The notes below the pieces were generated by a model, which worked only from the letters and a program-made list of their open reading frames with translations, did no database searches and was not told the origin of the DNA. From NCBI GenBank assembly GCA_011682695.1, contig JAACED010000013.1:1-43024 (forward strand): a stretch of 43,024 nucleotides of DNA. Reading direction: 5' to 3'. Below, piece by piece: positions 15,409-24,991 of the stretch. Source of the stretch: Gammaproteobacteria bacterium. Its GTDB lineage: Bacteria; Actinomycetota; Acidimicrobiia; Spongiisociales; UBA4744. The stretch's first letter is position 1, and each line of letters begins with the position of its first letter. The position numbers were made by a program, and so were the translations under genes.

Positions 15409-17592
15409 CTAGTCACTCGTCCGTGGAACCAGGCGATAGGCGTCATAGACACCCTCGATGCCACGCAGCCCGTCGATGAGACGATCCACCTGGCCGGGAT
15501 CGGACAACTCGACCTCATACCGCAAGACTGCGGTTCGATCTCTGCTCGTCGTCGAAGAGGAGGCCCGAATGTCACCGCCGACGTCGGAGATCCGTTCGGT
15601 GACATCGCGCAACAACCGGGGACGGTCGAGGGCTTCGATCTGGATCCACACCGAAAAGCGCCCCACTCTGTCGGGTGCCCAACTGACATCGATCATGCGT
15701 TCTTTTCCCAGTGACGCGATGTTCGTGCAGTCCGAGCGATGCACGGACACGCCTCGCCCGACGGTGACGAAGCCGACGATGTCGTCACCGGGTAGCGGTG
15801 CGCAGCAGCGAGCTATCCGCACCCACACGTCGTCGAGTCCCTCGACGATCACTCCGACGCCCGCGTCCGGCCCAGGTCTCATCGGGGCAAGTTCGGAAGC
15901 CGCCGCTTCCGCGGCCTCTTCTTCTTCAGGGCGAGCGAGCCGCAGGAGCCGGGCGACTACGGTCGAACCGGCCACAGTCCCTTCACCGACCGCGACGAAA
16001 AGCGACTCCACGTCTCGTTGGCCCAGACGCTCTGCCACAGAAGCGAGAAGCTCGTCCCTTTGGTTGGCGTGCAGCCCGAGGCCCTCTTTTCGCAAGAGCG
16101 TGAGCACCGCTTCGCGTCCATCGCTGAGAGCCGCTCCTCGACGCTCCTTGCCGAACCACTGGCGAATCTTCGCCCGTGCCCTCGACGTGCGGACAAAGGC
16201 CAGCCAGTCCCTGCTCGGTCCGGCATCCTGTGCTTTCGACGTGACGATCTCGACGATGTCGCCCGACTCGAGCCTCGTGTCGAGTGGCACCAACCGTCCG
16301 TTCACCTTGGCACCCACGCACCGGTGTCCGACCTCTGTGTGAACCCTGTACGCAAAGTCGACGGGTGTCGCTCCTTTCGGCAGCGTTTTCACGTCTCCCT
16401 TGGGCGTGAGCACGAACACCTCGTCCTGATAGAGGTCGAGCTTGAGTCCTGCGAGGAACTCGTTTGGATCCTCGTACTCGTCCTGGAGGAATCGCAGGTC
16501 GGCCATCCACGGGAGGGTGTCTGCCGATCGTCCCTCCTTATAACGCCAGTGCGCGGCAATGCCGAACTCCGCCCGTTCGTGCATCTCACGGGTCCTGATC
16601 TGCACTTCGAGCGGCCCCCCGCCAGGGCCGATCACCGTCGTATGCAAGCTTTGGTAGAGGTTGAACTTGGGCATGGCGATGTAGTCCTTGAACCGACCGT
16701 GCACCGGCGGCCAAGTTGCATGCACCAAGCCAAGGACCGCGTAGCAGTCCCGCACGCCGTCCACGATCACCCTGATCCCGATCAGATCGTGGATGCGCTC
16801 GAATGGAAGCCCGCTGTTGACCATCTTGCGATATATCGAGTATTCGTGCTTCGGACGACCTGTGACCTCGCCATCGACATGGGCGTCCTTCATCAACTGC
16901 TTCACTTCTCCGATGACCACGTCGAGGTACGCGTCGCGCTGCGGGGCACGCTGCTTCAGCAGGGCCTTGATCTCCGCGTTGCGCCGGGGATACAGGATCG
17001 CGAAACAGCGGTCCTCCATCTCGTGTTTGATGTCTTGGACCCCAAGACGATGAGCGAGCGGTGCGTACACGTCGAGGCTCTCTCTGGCGATTCGCTGCTG
17101 CTTCTCTTCGGGGAATGGCCAGATCGTGCGCAGATTGTGCAACCGATCTGCCAGCTTGATCAGCAGCACACGTACGTCTCTCGCCAGAGCGATAACCATC
17201 TTGCGGATCGTGGCCGCCTGTGCCTCCTCACGCGAACCGAACTTGATGCGGTCGAGTTTGGTCACTCCATCGATGAGGGAGGCGACCTCATCTCCAAACT
17301 GTTCCCGCACGTCTTCGAGAGTCAGGTCCGTGTCTTCGACGGTATCGTGCAACAGGGCTGCGCATAGCGTCTCCGTATCGAGGCCGTAGTCCGCCAGGAT
17401 CTCGGTCACGGCAACCGGATGAGTGAAGTATGGATCACCCGTCTGACGTATCTGGCCTTCGTGCTGCCGCTTGCCCAACTCGTATGCCCTTCGGATGACC
17501 TCACTGTCACCCTTCGGGTGGTGCGCGGCGTACGCGCTCAGAATCCGATCCAACCCCTCATCGGTCGGATCAGTCATACGTGACGAGGGCAT
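15409..17592 (-). CDS. rel: Bifunctional (p)ppGpp synthetase/hydrolase Rel
   Basis: A 727-residue long RSH protein, the stringent-response alarmone enzyme. The hydrolase HD domain is intact (H58 and H82-D83 in LLHDTVEDT). The synthetase domain (about 240-350) has EYSIYRKM, GIRVIV and MPKFNLYQSLHTTVIGP. RFKD at 300-303 is the RxKD motif of bifunctional Rel/SpoT, not the ExDD of synthetase-only RelA. TGS (about 390-455), a conserved-cysteine region (ARCCAPLPGD) and a C-terminal ACT domain (about 650-727) complete it. It overlaps the apt end; MTDPTDEGLD (17577) is an alternative start. The apt-rel pairing is usual in actinobacteria. The palindrome downstream probably ends the transcript. Confidence 0.96.
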   Translation of the reverse strand: MPSSRMTDPTDEGLDRILSAYAAHHPKGDSEVIRRAYELGKRQHEGQIRQTGDPYFTHPVAVTEILADYGLDTETLCAALLHDTVEDTDLTLEDVREQFGDEVASLIDGVTKLDRIKFGSREEAQAATIRKMVIALARDVRVLLIKLADRLHNLRTIWPFPEEKQQRIARESLDVYAPLAHRLGVQDIKHEMEDRCFAILYPRRNAEIKALLKQRAPQRDAYLDVVIGEVKQLMKDAHVDGEVTGRPKHEYSIYRKMVNSGLPFERIHDLIGIRVIVDGVRDCYAVLGLVHATWPPVHGRFKDYIAMPKFNLYQSLHTTVIGPGGGPLEVQIRTREMHERAEFGIAAHWRYKEGRSADTLPWMADLRFLQDEYEDPNEFLAGLKLDLYQDEVFVLTPKGDVKTLPKGATPVDFAYRVHTEVGHRCVGAKVNGRLVPLDTRLESGDIVEIVTSKAQDAGPSRDWLAFVRTSRARAKIRQWFGKERRGAALSDGREAVLTLLRKEGLGLHANQRDELLASVAERLGQRDVESLFVAVGEGTVAGSTVVARLLRLARPEEEEAAEAAASELAPMRPGPDAGVGVIVEGLDDVWVRIARCCAPLPGDDIVGFVTVGRGVSVHRSDCTNIASLGKERMIDVSWAPDRVGRFSVWIQIEALDRPRLLRDVTERISDVGGDIRASSSTTSRDRTAVLRYEVELSDPGQVDRLIDGLRGIEGVYDAYRLVPRTSD

Positions 17593-18094
17593 GGAGTCCC
17601 ACGTCGTCGAGAGATGCCCGCCCTCTCAGGAATCCCAATTCTATGAACACGGCCACACCAACGACCTCCGCGTCGAGCTGCTGCACGAGACGGATGGCGG
17701 CGGCGGCCGTCCCGCCTGTTGCCAGAACGTCATCGACGATCAGTACCCGGTCACCCGGATTCACACCGTCGCGATGCATCTCGAGCGCGTCTGTGCCGTA
17801 CTCGAGTTCGTAGGTCTGTCGGATGATCTCTGCGGGCAGCTTCCCCGGTTTCCTGATCGGGACGAATCCTGCCTTGAGCTGTTCCGCGACGGGAGTGGCC
17901 AGGATAAAGCCGCGAGCTTCGATGCCCGCCACCTTGTCGATCGTTCCTACTTTGTACGGAGCGCACAGATCATCCACCAACTCGGCGAACGCTTCCGGAT
18001 CTGCAAGCACGGGGGTGATGTCCTTGAACAGCACTCCCGGCTTCGGGAAGTCGGGGATATCACGGATCAAGTCGACAAAGGATCGATTCTTCAC
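17570..18094 (-). CDS. apt: Adenine phosphoribosyltransferase
   Basis: A type I phosphoribosyltransferase that makes AMP from adenine and PRPP. The family N-terminal motif IPDFPKPGVLFKDITPVL, the AGIEARGFIL segment and the PRPP loop VLIVDDVLATGGTAAA are intact. The chosen GTG start (VKNRSFVDLI) gives 174 residues. A TACACT hexamer ends 6 nt upstream and there is no ribosome site, which fits a leaderless mRNA. An alternative GTG at 18133 would add 13 residues that run into a heptamer repeat. Its stop lies within the start region of rel, as in many actinobacteria. Composite element copy 2 lies directly upstream. Confidence 0.93.
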   Translation of the reverse strand: MKNRSFVDLIRDIPDFPKPGVLFKDITPVLADPEAFAELVDDLCAPYKVGTIDKVAGIEARGFILATPVAEQLKAGFVPIRKPGKLPAEIIRQTYELEYGTDALEMHRDGVNPGDRVLIVDDVLATGGTAAAAIRLVQQLDAEVVGVAVFIELGFLRGRASLDDVGLHALVTYD

Positions 18095-18131
18095 CGACGA
18101 AGTGTACCGCACGGGCCCGCTCTGCTCGCGC

Positions 18132-18297
18132 ACTCAGTGGTCAGTACTCAGTACACAGTCTTCAGTATCGCGGCATGGCGGAGACCCAAGACCGTAGGGC
18201 GACCGTCGCGGCTCCTGCTGAAGGCTGAGAACGCGAGAGTCGGCGGCTGGAAGCTGGTGTGGTGGCTGAACTCCTCAGCACTGTCGAGACGCGTGCC
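18132..18297. repeat. Composite intergenic element, copy 2 (site C)
   Basis: This lies in the gap between secF and apt. Five heptamers (actcagt, ggtcagt, actcagt, acacagt, cttcagt; 18132-18166) are followed by a 24-bp sequence at 18187-18210 identical but for one base to 10013-10036. The distal motif at 18272-18297 resembles 10082-10110. The order and spacing match copy 1. No gene is evident in 18134-18317. Confidence 0.7.
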
Positions 18298-18317
18298 GCG
18301 CAGTGCGCCACAGGTTC

Positions 18318-19409
18318 CTAGCGCCGGCGGCCCTTCTTCCCCTTCTTCGGCGGCCGCGGGGCGGCCCCACTCTGACGCCTCGGAGCCCCCTGCGAAGGCT
18401 TCGGGGCCGTGTCGGTAGTCTCGACGACGGTTGCCTTCGCTCGCCGGGGGGTTCCATCACCTCTCCCGCGCTCTTTGCGGCGACGCACTCGCGCCCATTC
18501 GTCTTCGTGTTCTTTCCACGTTGCGAGGATCGGCGAGGCGACCCCTATCGAGGAATACGTGCCGGCTGCGATTCCGACGAACAGGGCGAGAGCGAAGTCA
18601 CGAAGTGTGTGGGCACCAAGGAGGAACGAGCCGACAAACAACAGGCTCCCCACCGGCAGAAGGCTCGTCAACGACGTGTTGATCGACCGCATGAGCACCT
18701 GGTTCATCGAACGGTTGACGAGTTCTGTCAGCGTCATTCGCTCGGTGTGCAACTCCTCGATGTTCTCCTTCACTTTGTCGAACACCACGACGGTGTCGTA
18801 CAACGAGTATCCGAGAATCGTCAGCACACCGATGATGGTTGCGGGTGTCACCTCGAATCGTGTGAGGGCGTAGACACCAAACGTGATGATCAAGTCGTGG
18901 AAAAGCGCGGTGATACCGGAGACGGCCATCTTCCATTCGAGTCGCCACGTCATGAACAGGACAACTGCTGCGAGGAACACGACGAGCGCGATAACCGCAC
19001 GCTTGGTGATTTCCGCGCCGAAGGTCGGCCCGACCTCCTCCACGGATACCTCGGCGAGTGATACTCCTGAAACAGCGGCGACTGCTTCCTGGAACGCGCG
19101 GGATTCTTCTGGACTCAGGGCGCCGACCTGAACCCGGATATCGTCACCACCCGCGAGCATCTGGATCTTCGCATCGGCGAGCCCGAGCGGGGTCAACGCG
19201 TTCCGGACCGTCGCAACGTCGACACCGGCGACGTTGTTGACGTCCACGGCCACGCCACCTTTGAAATCCAAGCTCAAGTTGAGGCCGAAGATGATGATCG
19301 CAAGGAGCGAGACCAGCACGAACGACGATGACATCGTCAACCACATCCGCTTTGCCCCGACGAAGTCGAAGGAGGTCTCCCCCCGATACAAACGAGTGAC
19401 GAAGTTCAT
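18318..19409 (-). CDS. secF: Protein translocase subunit SecF
   Basis: A 363-residue SecF, partner of SecD in the proton-driven membrane complex that helps SecYEG export proteins. Six membrane segments are predicted. The first is near residues 30-50, followed by the LSLDFKGGVAVDV segment and the periplasmic loop, then a cluster with GYSLYDTVVVFDKVKENIE, the SecF core motif. The C-terminal ~55 residues are very basic (ending PPKKGKKGRRR), a tail seen in several actinobacterial SecF. The start MNFVTRLYRG overlaps the secD stop (ATGA). A longer upstream frame is only a shadow of secD. Confidence 0.95.
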   Translation of the reverse strand: MNFVTRLYRGETSFDFVGAKRMWLTMSSSFVLVSLLAIIIFGLNLSLDFKGGVAVDVNNVAGVDVATVRNALTPLGLADAKIQMLAGGDDIRVQVGALSPEESRAFQEAVAAVSGVSLAEVSVEEVGPTFGAEITKRAVIALVVFLAAVVLFMTWRLEWKMAVSGITALFHDLIITFGVYALTRFEVTPATIIGVLTILGYSLYDTVVVFDKVKENIEELHTERMTLTELVNRSMNQVLMRSINTSLTSLLPVGSLLFVGSFLLGAHTLRDFALALFVGIAAGTYSSIGVASPILATWKEHEDEWARVRRRKERGRGDGTPRRAKATVVETTDTAPKPSQGAPRRQSGAAPRPPKKGKKGRRR

Positions 19410-20929
19410 GATGCCTCCCCCCGCACTCCGCCGGCAGCGGCACGGATGCTGAAGAAACCGCCCTCCCCCAGGGGTCCATGGGAGATGATGCTGACAGCAT
19501 TTCGAGTGAAGAAGTACGCAACGAGGATGTCGAGGAACGTCGCGATGCCCAGTGTGAGAGCGAAGCCCTTGATGGGACCCACGGCGAGCAGCCACAACAG
19601 CACTGCGGCAAGGAACGAGACGGTATCCGCGGTGAGGATCGTGTGGAATGCTCTCGAGAAGCCTTCGTCGACCGCCGCGCGCATCGTTCGGCCCCGATGG
19701 AGTTCTTCTTTGATACGTTCATAGAACACGATGTACGAGTCCGCGGTGATGCCGACCGAAACCACGATTGCGGTCACGCCGGCGAGGGTGAGGGTGAGCC
19801 CGGAGGTCTTGCTGAGCAGTCCGAGGACGATCAGCATCAGTGAACCGAACACGCTCAGCCCGAGAATCGTTACCGCACCCAAAGACCGGTAGTAGAGAAT
19901 CATGTAGATCGCCACGAGGATCAGACCCGCGAGGCCGGCCACGAGGCCGGAATGCAGTGAGTCCGCACCGAGGGTCGCCGAAACGCTCTGCACCTGGTCG
20001 CGTTCAAAGGCAATGGGGAGGGAACCGTACCGCAGGACAACGGCGAGATCCTGCGCCTCGCTCTGCTGATTCTCCCCGGCGCCGAGAGTGATGACCGCCG
20101 TGCCCCCGGCGATTCCGAGGTTCGGGTCGACGGACTCTGCCACTTGCGGCGAGGAGATGACCTTTCCATCGAGCACGATGGCAATCTGCCGTCTTGGATC
20201 CCCGATCGGATACTGCGCAGCAGCCTTGGTGATCTCCTGGAACTTGCGGGCTCCCTCGTCATTCAGACGCAGATTGACCTGCCATTGCCCGTTCTGGCTG
20301 AAGTTCGCCAACGCTTCAGTGAGGTCCTTGCCCGTCAGCGGGTCCGGCTCCCCTGTCTCAGGGTTGATCAGCGTGCCGACGTGGTATCCGGCGATCACGT
20401 TCCCGTCGGGGCCGTACTCGGGGAGCCACGCGTCCAACAGTGTGGGATCATCCTTTATGGTGTAGCCCGTCTCCGGATCAACGTTCGGAGGCAAGGTGGT
20501 GGTCGTCGTCGACTCACTCGAGCCGGTCGTCTCACCAGTCGCCTCGGTAGTCGTCGTTGGAGGCTGAAGCAGAGGACTGCGGAGGAAAGACTCGATCACC
20601 GGTCGGAAAGAGAGCACGCCGGTCTGTCCGATTGCCTCGAGCGCTCGTTCACGATCGGTGACGCCCGGAAGCTGAACGAGCACGCCGTTCTTCCCACTGA
20701 TGGAGATCTCGGGCTCCTGGACACCGAATGCCTCGATGCGCCCGCGCATGATCTCTACTGCTTTTGCCAGCACATCTGGATCGGTCCCGTCCGGTGCTCG
20801 CAGAATGACTGAGGTTCCTCCCTTGAGGTCCAGTCCCAGTTTCGGAGTTGTATGCGTCCCAACGATTATGGCCACGCCCCCGTAGGCGAGCAGCAGCACA
20901 ATGACCAGAGTGATGACGCGCCGAGCCAT
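19406..20929 (-). CDS. secD: Protein translocase subunit SecD
   Basis: A 507-residue SecD. An N-terminal membrane segment (about 5-25) is followed by LGLDLKGGTSVIL and a large periplasmic domain. A Thr/Ser/Glu-rich linker (about 120-150, TTTTEATGETTGSSESTTTT) resembles the disordered insert common in actinobacterial SecD. The C-terminal membrane domain has GITADSYIVFYERIKEE, the conserved TM4 motif. The ATG is 2 nt after yajC and its stop overlaps secF. yajC-secD-secF is a classical operon. Confidence 0.96.
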   Translation of the reverse strand: MARRVITLVIVLLLAYGGVAIIVGTHTTPKLGLDLKGGTSVILRAPDGTDPDVLAKAVEIMRGRIEAFGVQEPEISISGKNGVLVQLPGVTDRERALEAIGQTGVLSFRPVIESFLRSPLLQPPTTTTEATGETTGSSESTTTTTLPPNVDPETGYTIKDDPTLLDAWLPEYGPDGNVIAGYHVGTLINPETGEPDPLTGKDLTEALANFSQNGQWQVNLRLNDEGARKFQEITKAAAQYPIGDPRRQIAIVLDGKVISSPQVAESVDPNLGIAGGTAVITLGAGENQQSEAQDLAVVLRYGSLPIAFERDQVQSVSATLGADSLHSGLVAGLAGLILVAIYMILYYRSLGAVTILGLSVFGSLMLIVLGLLSKTSGLTLTLAGVTAIVVSVGITADSYIVFYERIKEELHRGRTMRAAVDEGFSRAFHTILTADTVSFLAAVLLWLLAVGPIKGFALTLGIATFLDILVAYFFTRNAVSIISHGPLGEGGFFSIRAAAGGVRGEAS

Positions 20930-20931
20930 GG

Positions 20932-21222
20932 TCAGCTGTCTCGCTTCCCGGCAATTGCTCGCCGGGAGATGCGCATCCGTCCTTCTTCGAGTCCGAGCAC
21001 GACAGAATCTTCATCGAGTGAGATCACAACACCGAACACACCGCCGTACGTCTGCACCTTGTCGCCGATTTGGAGGCTCGCGGCGACTTCCCGCTGCTTC
21101 TTCGCCCTGACACGCTGCGGTCGGATGAGCAATACATAGAACATCCCGATCAGCAGCGCGAGGAAGATCAACGAAGTCCAGGAGCTTCCGCCCGCACCCT
21201 GCGTCTGAGCCAATACCAACAC
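20932..21222 (-). CDS. yajC: Preprotein translocase subunit YajC
   Basis: A 96-residue small membrane protein of the SecDF-YajC complex. One transmembrane helix (about 15-35, SLIFLALLIGMFYVLLIRPQ) is followed by the family motif RPQRVRAKKQREV and an SH3-like segment (LQIGDKVQTYGGVFGVV). The start is GTG with AAGGG 5-6 nt upstream. It follows tgt after 46 nt that contain a small GC hairpin (21247-21263). Confidence 0.93.
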   Translation of the reverse strand: MLVLAQTQGAGGSSWTSLIFLALLIGMFYVLLIRPQRVRAKKQREVAASLQIGDKVQTYGGVFGVVISLDEDSVVLGLEEGRMRISRRAIAGKRDS

Positions 21223-21268
21223 GTCAACCCTTCTTCGTGACTGGGTGCCCGCGCTGAGCGGGCGGCCG

Positions 21269-22387
21269 TCATGCTAGCGAGTCCTCCGATCGGGCGGAAA
21301 CTCTCGCCTCCAGAGTCGCTCGCCGGAACGATTCTACAGCTCCCGATTCGATGCTCTCGCGGATCTGGCCCATCAGCGACGCCGTGTAGACGAGATTGTG
21401 CAGCGTCAGCAACCGAAGACCCGTCGGTTCGCCCGTCAGGAATAGGTGACGCAGATACCCCCTGCTGTATGACCCGCATGTTCGGCAGCCACAGCTCGGA
21501 TCGAGCGGTGCGGCGGAGCGTTTGGACTCGGCTCGGCGAATGCTGTAGTCGCCCGTCGAGGCAAGCACCTTCCCATGGCGTGCAAGCCGTGTCGGCCAGA
21601 CGCAATCGAACAGATCCACACCTCGTAGGACGCTGTCGAGCATCCCCTCGGTATCGCCAAGTCCCATCATGTAGCGAACGCGATCTTCCGGTAGCTCTGC
21701 GACCACGACTTCGATCGCATGGTTGCGTTCGGCTTCCGACTCCCCGACGGACAGCCCCCCGATACCGAACCCGTCGAATCCCAGCGTCGCGGTCACCGCC
21801 GCGCTCTTCTTGCGAAGTTCGGGGTCGGTGCCGCCTTGAACGATCCCGAAGAGCGCCTGGTCTTCCCTCTCGTGCGCCTTCACCGCCCGGGCGGACCACC
21901 GCAGCGTCCTCTCCATGGCGCCCTGCACATCTTCTCGAGGTGCCGGCAGACCGATGAGAACGTCCAGCATCATCGCGATGTCGGAACCCAGATTCTCCTG
22001 AACTCCCACGGCGTCCTCGGGAGTGAGTTCCACTCGGGAGCCGTCGTATGAGGATCGAAACTGCACACCTTCCTCGGTTACCTTCGCGTCGAGCGAGAAG
22101 ATCTGATATCCACCGGAATCGGTCAAGATCGGAGCATCCCAGCCCATGAACGCGTGGAGACCTCCCAGATCACGGACGACGTGATCCCCCGGGCGAAGCA
22201 TCAGGTGGTAGGTGTTGGCCAGGACCATCTGTGTGCCTGCTTCGGCCAGATCACGACTATCGACCATCTTGACCGTACCCCGAGTTCCCACCGGCATGAA
22301 GGCAGGGGTCCTGACGATGCCGTGAGACGTCGCCAGGGTTCCTGTTCGCGCAGCACCATCGATCGCCCCGATTTCAAACCGCATCAT
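21269..22387 (-). CDS. tgt: tRNA-guanine transglycosylase (queuosine pathway)
   Basis: A 372-residue bacterial TGT, which exchanges G34 of GUN-anticodon tRNAs for preQ1. Key residues are present: D90 in TDSGGYQ (general acid/base), D261 in LFDCVWPTR (nucleophile) and the zinc ligands C299, C301, C304 and H330. GGLSVGE and GIVQGG are conserved. Two ATGs are in tandem (22387 and 22384); the first overlaps the queA stop. It sits with queA, so preQ1 is likely processed on to epoxyqueuosine. The preQ1 synthesis genes (queCDEF) are not in the window. Confidence 0.96.
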   Translation of the reverse strand: MMRFEIGAIDGAARTGTLATSHGIVRTPAFMPVGTRGTVKMVDSRDLAEAGTQMVLANTYHLMLRPGDHVVRDLGGLHAFMGWDAPILTDSGGYQIFSLDAKVTEEGVQFRSSYDGSRVELTPEDAVGVQENLGSDIAMMLDVLIGLPAPREDVQGAMERTLRWSARAVKAHEREDQALFGIVQGGTDPELRKKSAAVTATLGFDGFGIGGLSVGESEAERNHAIEVVVAELPEDRVRYMMGLGDTEGMLDSVLRGVDLFDCVWPTRLARHGKVLASTGDYSIRRAESKRSAAPLDPSCGCRTCGSYSRGYLRHLFLTGEPTGLRLLTLHNLVYTASLMGQIRESIESGAVESFRRATLEARVSARSEDSLA

Positions 22388-23385
22388 CGCTCCGCATACA
22401 TGGCGTCACCGAATGAGAGGAAACGGTAGCCACGTTCGAGCGCCGTCGCATAGACGCTCCTCCATCGATGTCCGAGAAAAGCGGCGACGAGAACGATGAG
22501 CGAGGACCGGGGAATGTGGAAGTTGGTCACCAGCGCATCCACGACACTGAACTGGTAGCCCGGACGGATGAACAAGTCCGTCGAGTCTTCACCGGCGTGC
22601 ACCTCATTTCCAACCGATGCGGCTTCGAGCGCCCTGACGACGGTGGTGCCGATGGCCACGACCCGGCCGCCGCGCCTGCGAGCCTCGGCCACCGCAGCGG
22701 CCGTTGCGACCGGTACCGAGAAACGTTCCGTGTGCATCTCGTGATGTTCGACATGCTCGGTGTCGATCGGCCGAAATGTGTCCAAGCCAACCTGGAGGTC
22801 TACGGTGGCGACATCGACACCGCGATCGGCCAGTTCGGCCAGAACCGGAGCGCTGAAGTGCAGGCCGGCGGTCGGCGCAGCGGCCGATCCCACCTTGTCG
22901 GCGAATACCGTCTGGTAGTCCTCCGGGTCCGACGGTCCGGCCGTGATGTACGGCGGGAGGGGCACTTCTCCGTGGGCCGCGATCAGCGCCTCGATGTCGC
23001 TACCCTCAAACTCGAGCAGTGCCTTGCCGCGTACCGGTTCTTCGAGGATGCGCCCACGCAAGTCCCCAAATCGCAGCCTGGTTCCTTCGTGCAGACGTCG
23101 GGCGGGCCGAACCAGAGCCTCCCAGTGACCATCATCCGACCGGGTCAGGATCAGCGCTTCGACCGCGCCGCCCGTTTCCTCTTTGCGACCATGGAGGCGG
23201 GCGGCGCGCACCCTCGTGTTGTTGACAACCACCAGGTCGCCCGGCGTGAGCAGGGCCGGCAGGTCCCGGAACGTCCGGTCGGTGAGATCCCTCGCGTCGA
23301 GCAGGCGCGCCGCGTCTCTGGGTGCGACCGGCCTTTGGGCGATGGCAATCCGGGGCAGGACGTAGTCGAACTCGCTGGTCAGCAT
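22384..23385 (-). CDS. queA: S-adenosylmethionine:tRNA ribosyltransferase-isomerase
   Basis: A 333-residue QueA, which adds the cyclopentene ring precursor to preQ1 in tRNA using the ribosyl group of SAM. The N-terminus LTSEFDYVLPRIAIAQRP, the NNTRVRAARLHGRK segment, SAAPTAGLHFS and the C-terminal LIVLVAAFLG and YRFLSFGDAM motifs are all family hallmarks. The ATG is 14 nt past the ruvB stop with only a weak ribosome site. It forms an overlapping pair with tgt. Confidence 0.96.
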   Translation of the reverse strand: MLTSEFDYVLPRIAIAQRPVAPRDAARLLDARDLTDRTFRDLPALLTPGDLVVVNNTRVRAARLHGRKEETGGAVEALILTRSDDGHWEALVRPARRLHEGTRLRFGDLRGRILEEPVRGKALLEFEGSDIEALIAAHGEVPLPPYITAGPSDPEDYQTVFADKVGSAAAPTAGLHFSAPVLAELADRGVDVATVDLQVGLDTFRPIDTEHVEHHEMHTERFSVPVATAAAVAEARRRGGRVVAIGTTVVRALEAASVGNEVHAGEDSTDLFIRPGYQFSVVDALVTNFHIPRSSLIVLVAAFLGHRWRSVYATALERGYRFLSFGDAMYAER

Positions 23386-23399
23386 GATCTGCTCGGCTC

Positions 23400-24425
23400 T
23401 CAGGTATCCAGCAGGCGCGGCTGCAGGTTCTGGGGAGGCTCGAGGCCCAGATGACGAAACGCGGCTGCCGTCGCCATGCGGCCCCGCGGGGTTCGCTGCA
23501 GAAGCCCTCGTTGCAGGAGAAATGGTTCGTAGGCATCCTCGACCGTCTCGGCTTCCTCACCAACGACGATCGCCAGTGTGGACAGGCCAACGGGACCCCC
23601 GCGGAAGGTCTCGACCACTGCACGCAAGATGTCCCGGTCCACGCGATCGAGACCGAGTTCGTCAACCTCAAAGACCCGCAGCGCCTCGGAAGCGGTCTCT
23701 TCGTCCACGATGCCTCCGGCTCGAGCGACAGCAAAGTCCCGCACCCTGGAGAGGAGTCGATTGGCGATCCTGGGAGTACCTCTACTCCTCCCCGCGACCA
23801 CCCTCGCTCCCCCTTCGATGATCGGCACCCTCATGATTCCGGCAGAACGCATGACGATCTGCTCGAGCTCTCCATCCGAGTAGTACTCGAGTTTGTCGAC
23901 GATACCGAAACGATCCCGAAGCGGAGCAGTGACCTTGCCTTTGCGCGTGGTCGCGCCGACCAACGTGAAATGAGGCAATTCGAGCCGGATCGACTGCGCC
24001 GAAGGGCCCTTGCCGAGAACGATATCCAGCCGGAAGTCCTCCATCGCCGGATACAGCACCTCCTCGACGGCGCGAGGCAGTCGATGAATCTCGTCGATGA
24101 ACAGGACCTCACCGTCCTCGAGGTTCGTGACGATCGACGCTACATCACCGGGCCGTTCGAGCGCAGGGCCCGATGTGACCCTGATCCGTGTATCCAACTC
24201 GTGCGCGATGATCCCTGCGAGTGTCGTCTTGCCAAGTCCGGGAGGACCGGACAGAAGCACATGGTCGAGCGCGTGCCCCAGGTGCTTGGCCGCGTCGAGG
24301 CTGATCTGCAGACGTTCCTTCACCTTGCCCTGCCCCACGAAGTCCTCGAGACGTTCCGGTCGAAGCGTTTCGTCGGTCGTCTCGTCGTCCGGAAGTCGTG
24401 CCGAGGTCAGTAGGTCTTCTCTCAT
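23400..24425 (-). CDS. ruvB: Holliday junction branch-migration helicase RuvB
   Basis: A 341-residue AAA+ motor that drives branch migration with RuvA. Its N-terminal [12 protein letters not shown] is standard. Walker A GPPGLGKT is at 60-67 and Walker B LFIDEIH ends at 114. The RuvB-specific [17 protein letters not shown] and the C-terminal winged-helix segment [16 protein letters not shown] are present. The ATG overlaps the ruvA stop (ATGA). Confidence 0.97.
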   Translation of the reverse strand: MREDLLTSARLPDDETTDETLRPERLEDFVGQGKVKERLQISLDAAKHLGHALDHVLLSGPPGLGKTTLAGIIAHELDTRIRVTSGPALERPGDVASIVTNLEDGEVLFIDEIHRLPRAVEEVLYPAMEDFRLDIVLGKGPSAQSIRLELPHFTLVGATTRKGKVTAPLRDRFGIVDKLEYYSDGELEQIVMRSAGIMRVPIIEGGARVVAGRSRGTPRIANRLLSRVRDFAVARAGGIVDEETASEALRVFEVDELGLDRVDRDILRAVVETFRGGPVGLSTLAIVVGEEAETVEDAYEPFLLQRGLLQRTPRGRMATAAAFRHLGLEPPQNLQPRLLDT

Positions 24426-24991
24426 CGTCTTCCCAGTGCTTTGAGTGCCATCCGCAGATTGTCCTCGATGGGTGCATCGGGCGGAAGGGAGCCAACGACT
24501 TCGTGAATCTCATCCGCCGCGTAGCCAAGACCCTCCAACGCTTCACGCACCCGCGAGAGCGCGGCACCGCCCATCATGTCCGCCTCCGCCCCCGCAAGCT
24601 TCGGGCGCAGCTCCAGGATGAGTTTCTGGGCGCTGCGCGTGCCGATCCCGGGGACCACCGTCAAGGCGGCTGCGTCCTCCGCGATCACGGCGCGACGGAT
24701 CTCGTCCGCCGTGAGGGCGCCCATCACGGCCATCGCCACCTTCGGACCGACGCCCGAGGCAGTGAGCAGCAGTCGAAAGAGATCTCGGTCACTGGCGGCG
24801 GTGAAGCCGTAGAACTCGAGTGCATCTTCTCTGACGTGAAGGTGGGTGTGCAGCGTCGCCTCGGTTCCTGCTCGGCCGATCTCGGCGCGAGTACTCGGTG
24901 TCACTCTGACCTCGAAACCGACACCGCCGACCTGAAGGACCACCCGATCGCTCGTCCCGGCCACAATCGCGCCGCTCAGGGATGCAATCAC
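24422..24991 (-). CDS. ruvA: Holliday junction DNA-binding subunit RuvA
   Basis: A 189-residue RuvA. An OB-fold ([20 protein letters not shown]; to about residue 63) is followed by tandem helix-hairpin-helix motifs ([16 protein letters not shown] and [19 protein letters not shown]) and a C-terminal RuvB-binding three-helix domain ([15 protein letters not shown]). It starts with GTG overlapping the ruvC stop (GTGA). The order ruvC-ruvA-ruvB is the normal actinobacterial resolvasome operon. Confidence 0.96.
   Translation of the reverse strand: MIASLSGAIVAGTSDRVVLQVGGVGFEVRVTPSTRAEIGRAGTEATLHTHLHVREDALEFYGFTAASDRDLFRLLLTASGVGPKVAMAVMGALTADEIRRAVIAEDAAALTVVPGIGTRSAQKLILELRPKLAGAEADMMGGAALSRVREALEGLGYAADEIHEVVGSLPPDAPIEDNLRMALKALGRR

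Noticed and set aside
19410-19595. 62-residue extension of SecF
   Set aside because: Arg/His/Cys-rich shadow of secD; SecF homology starts at MNFVTRLYRG.
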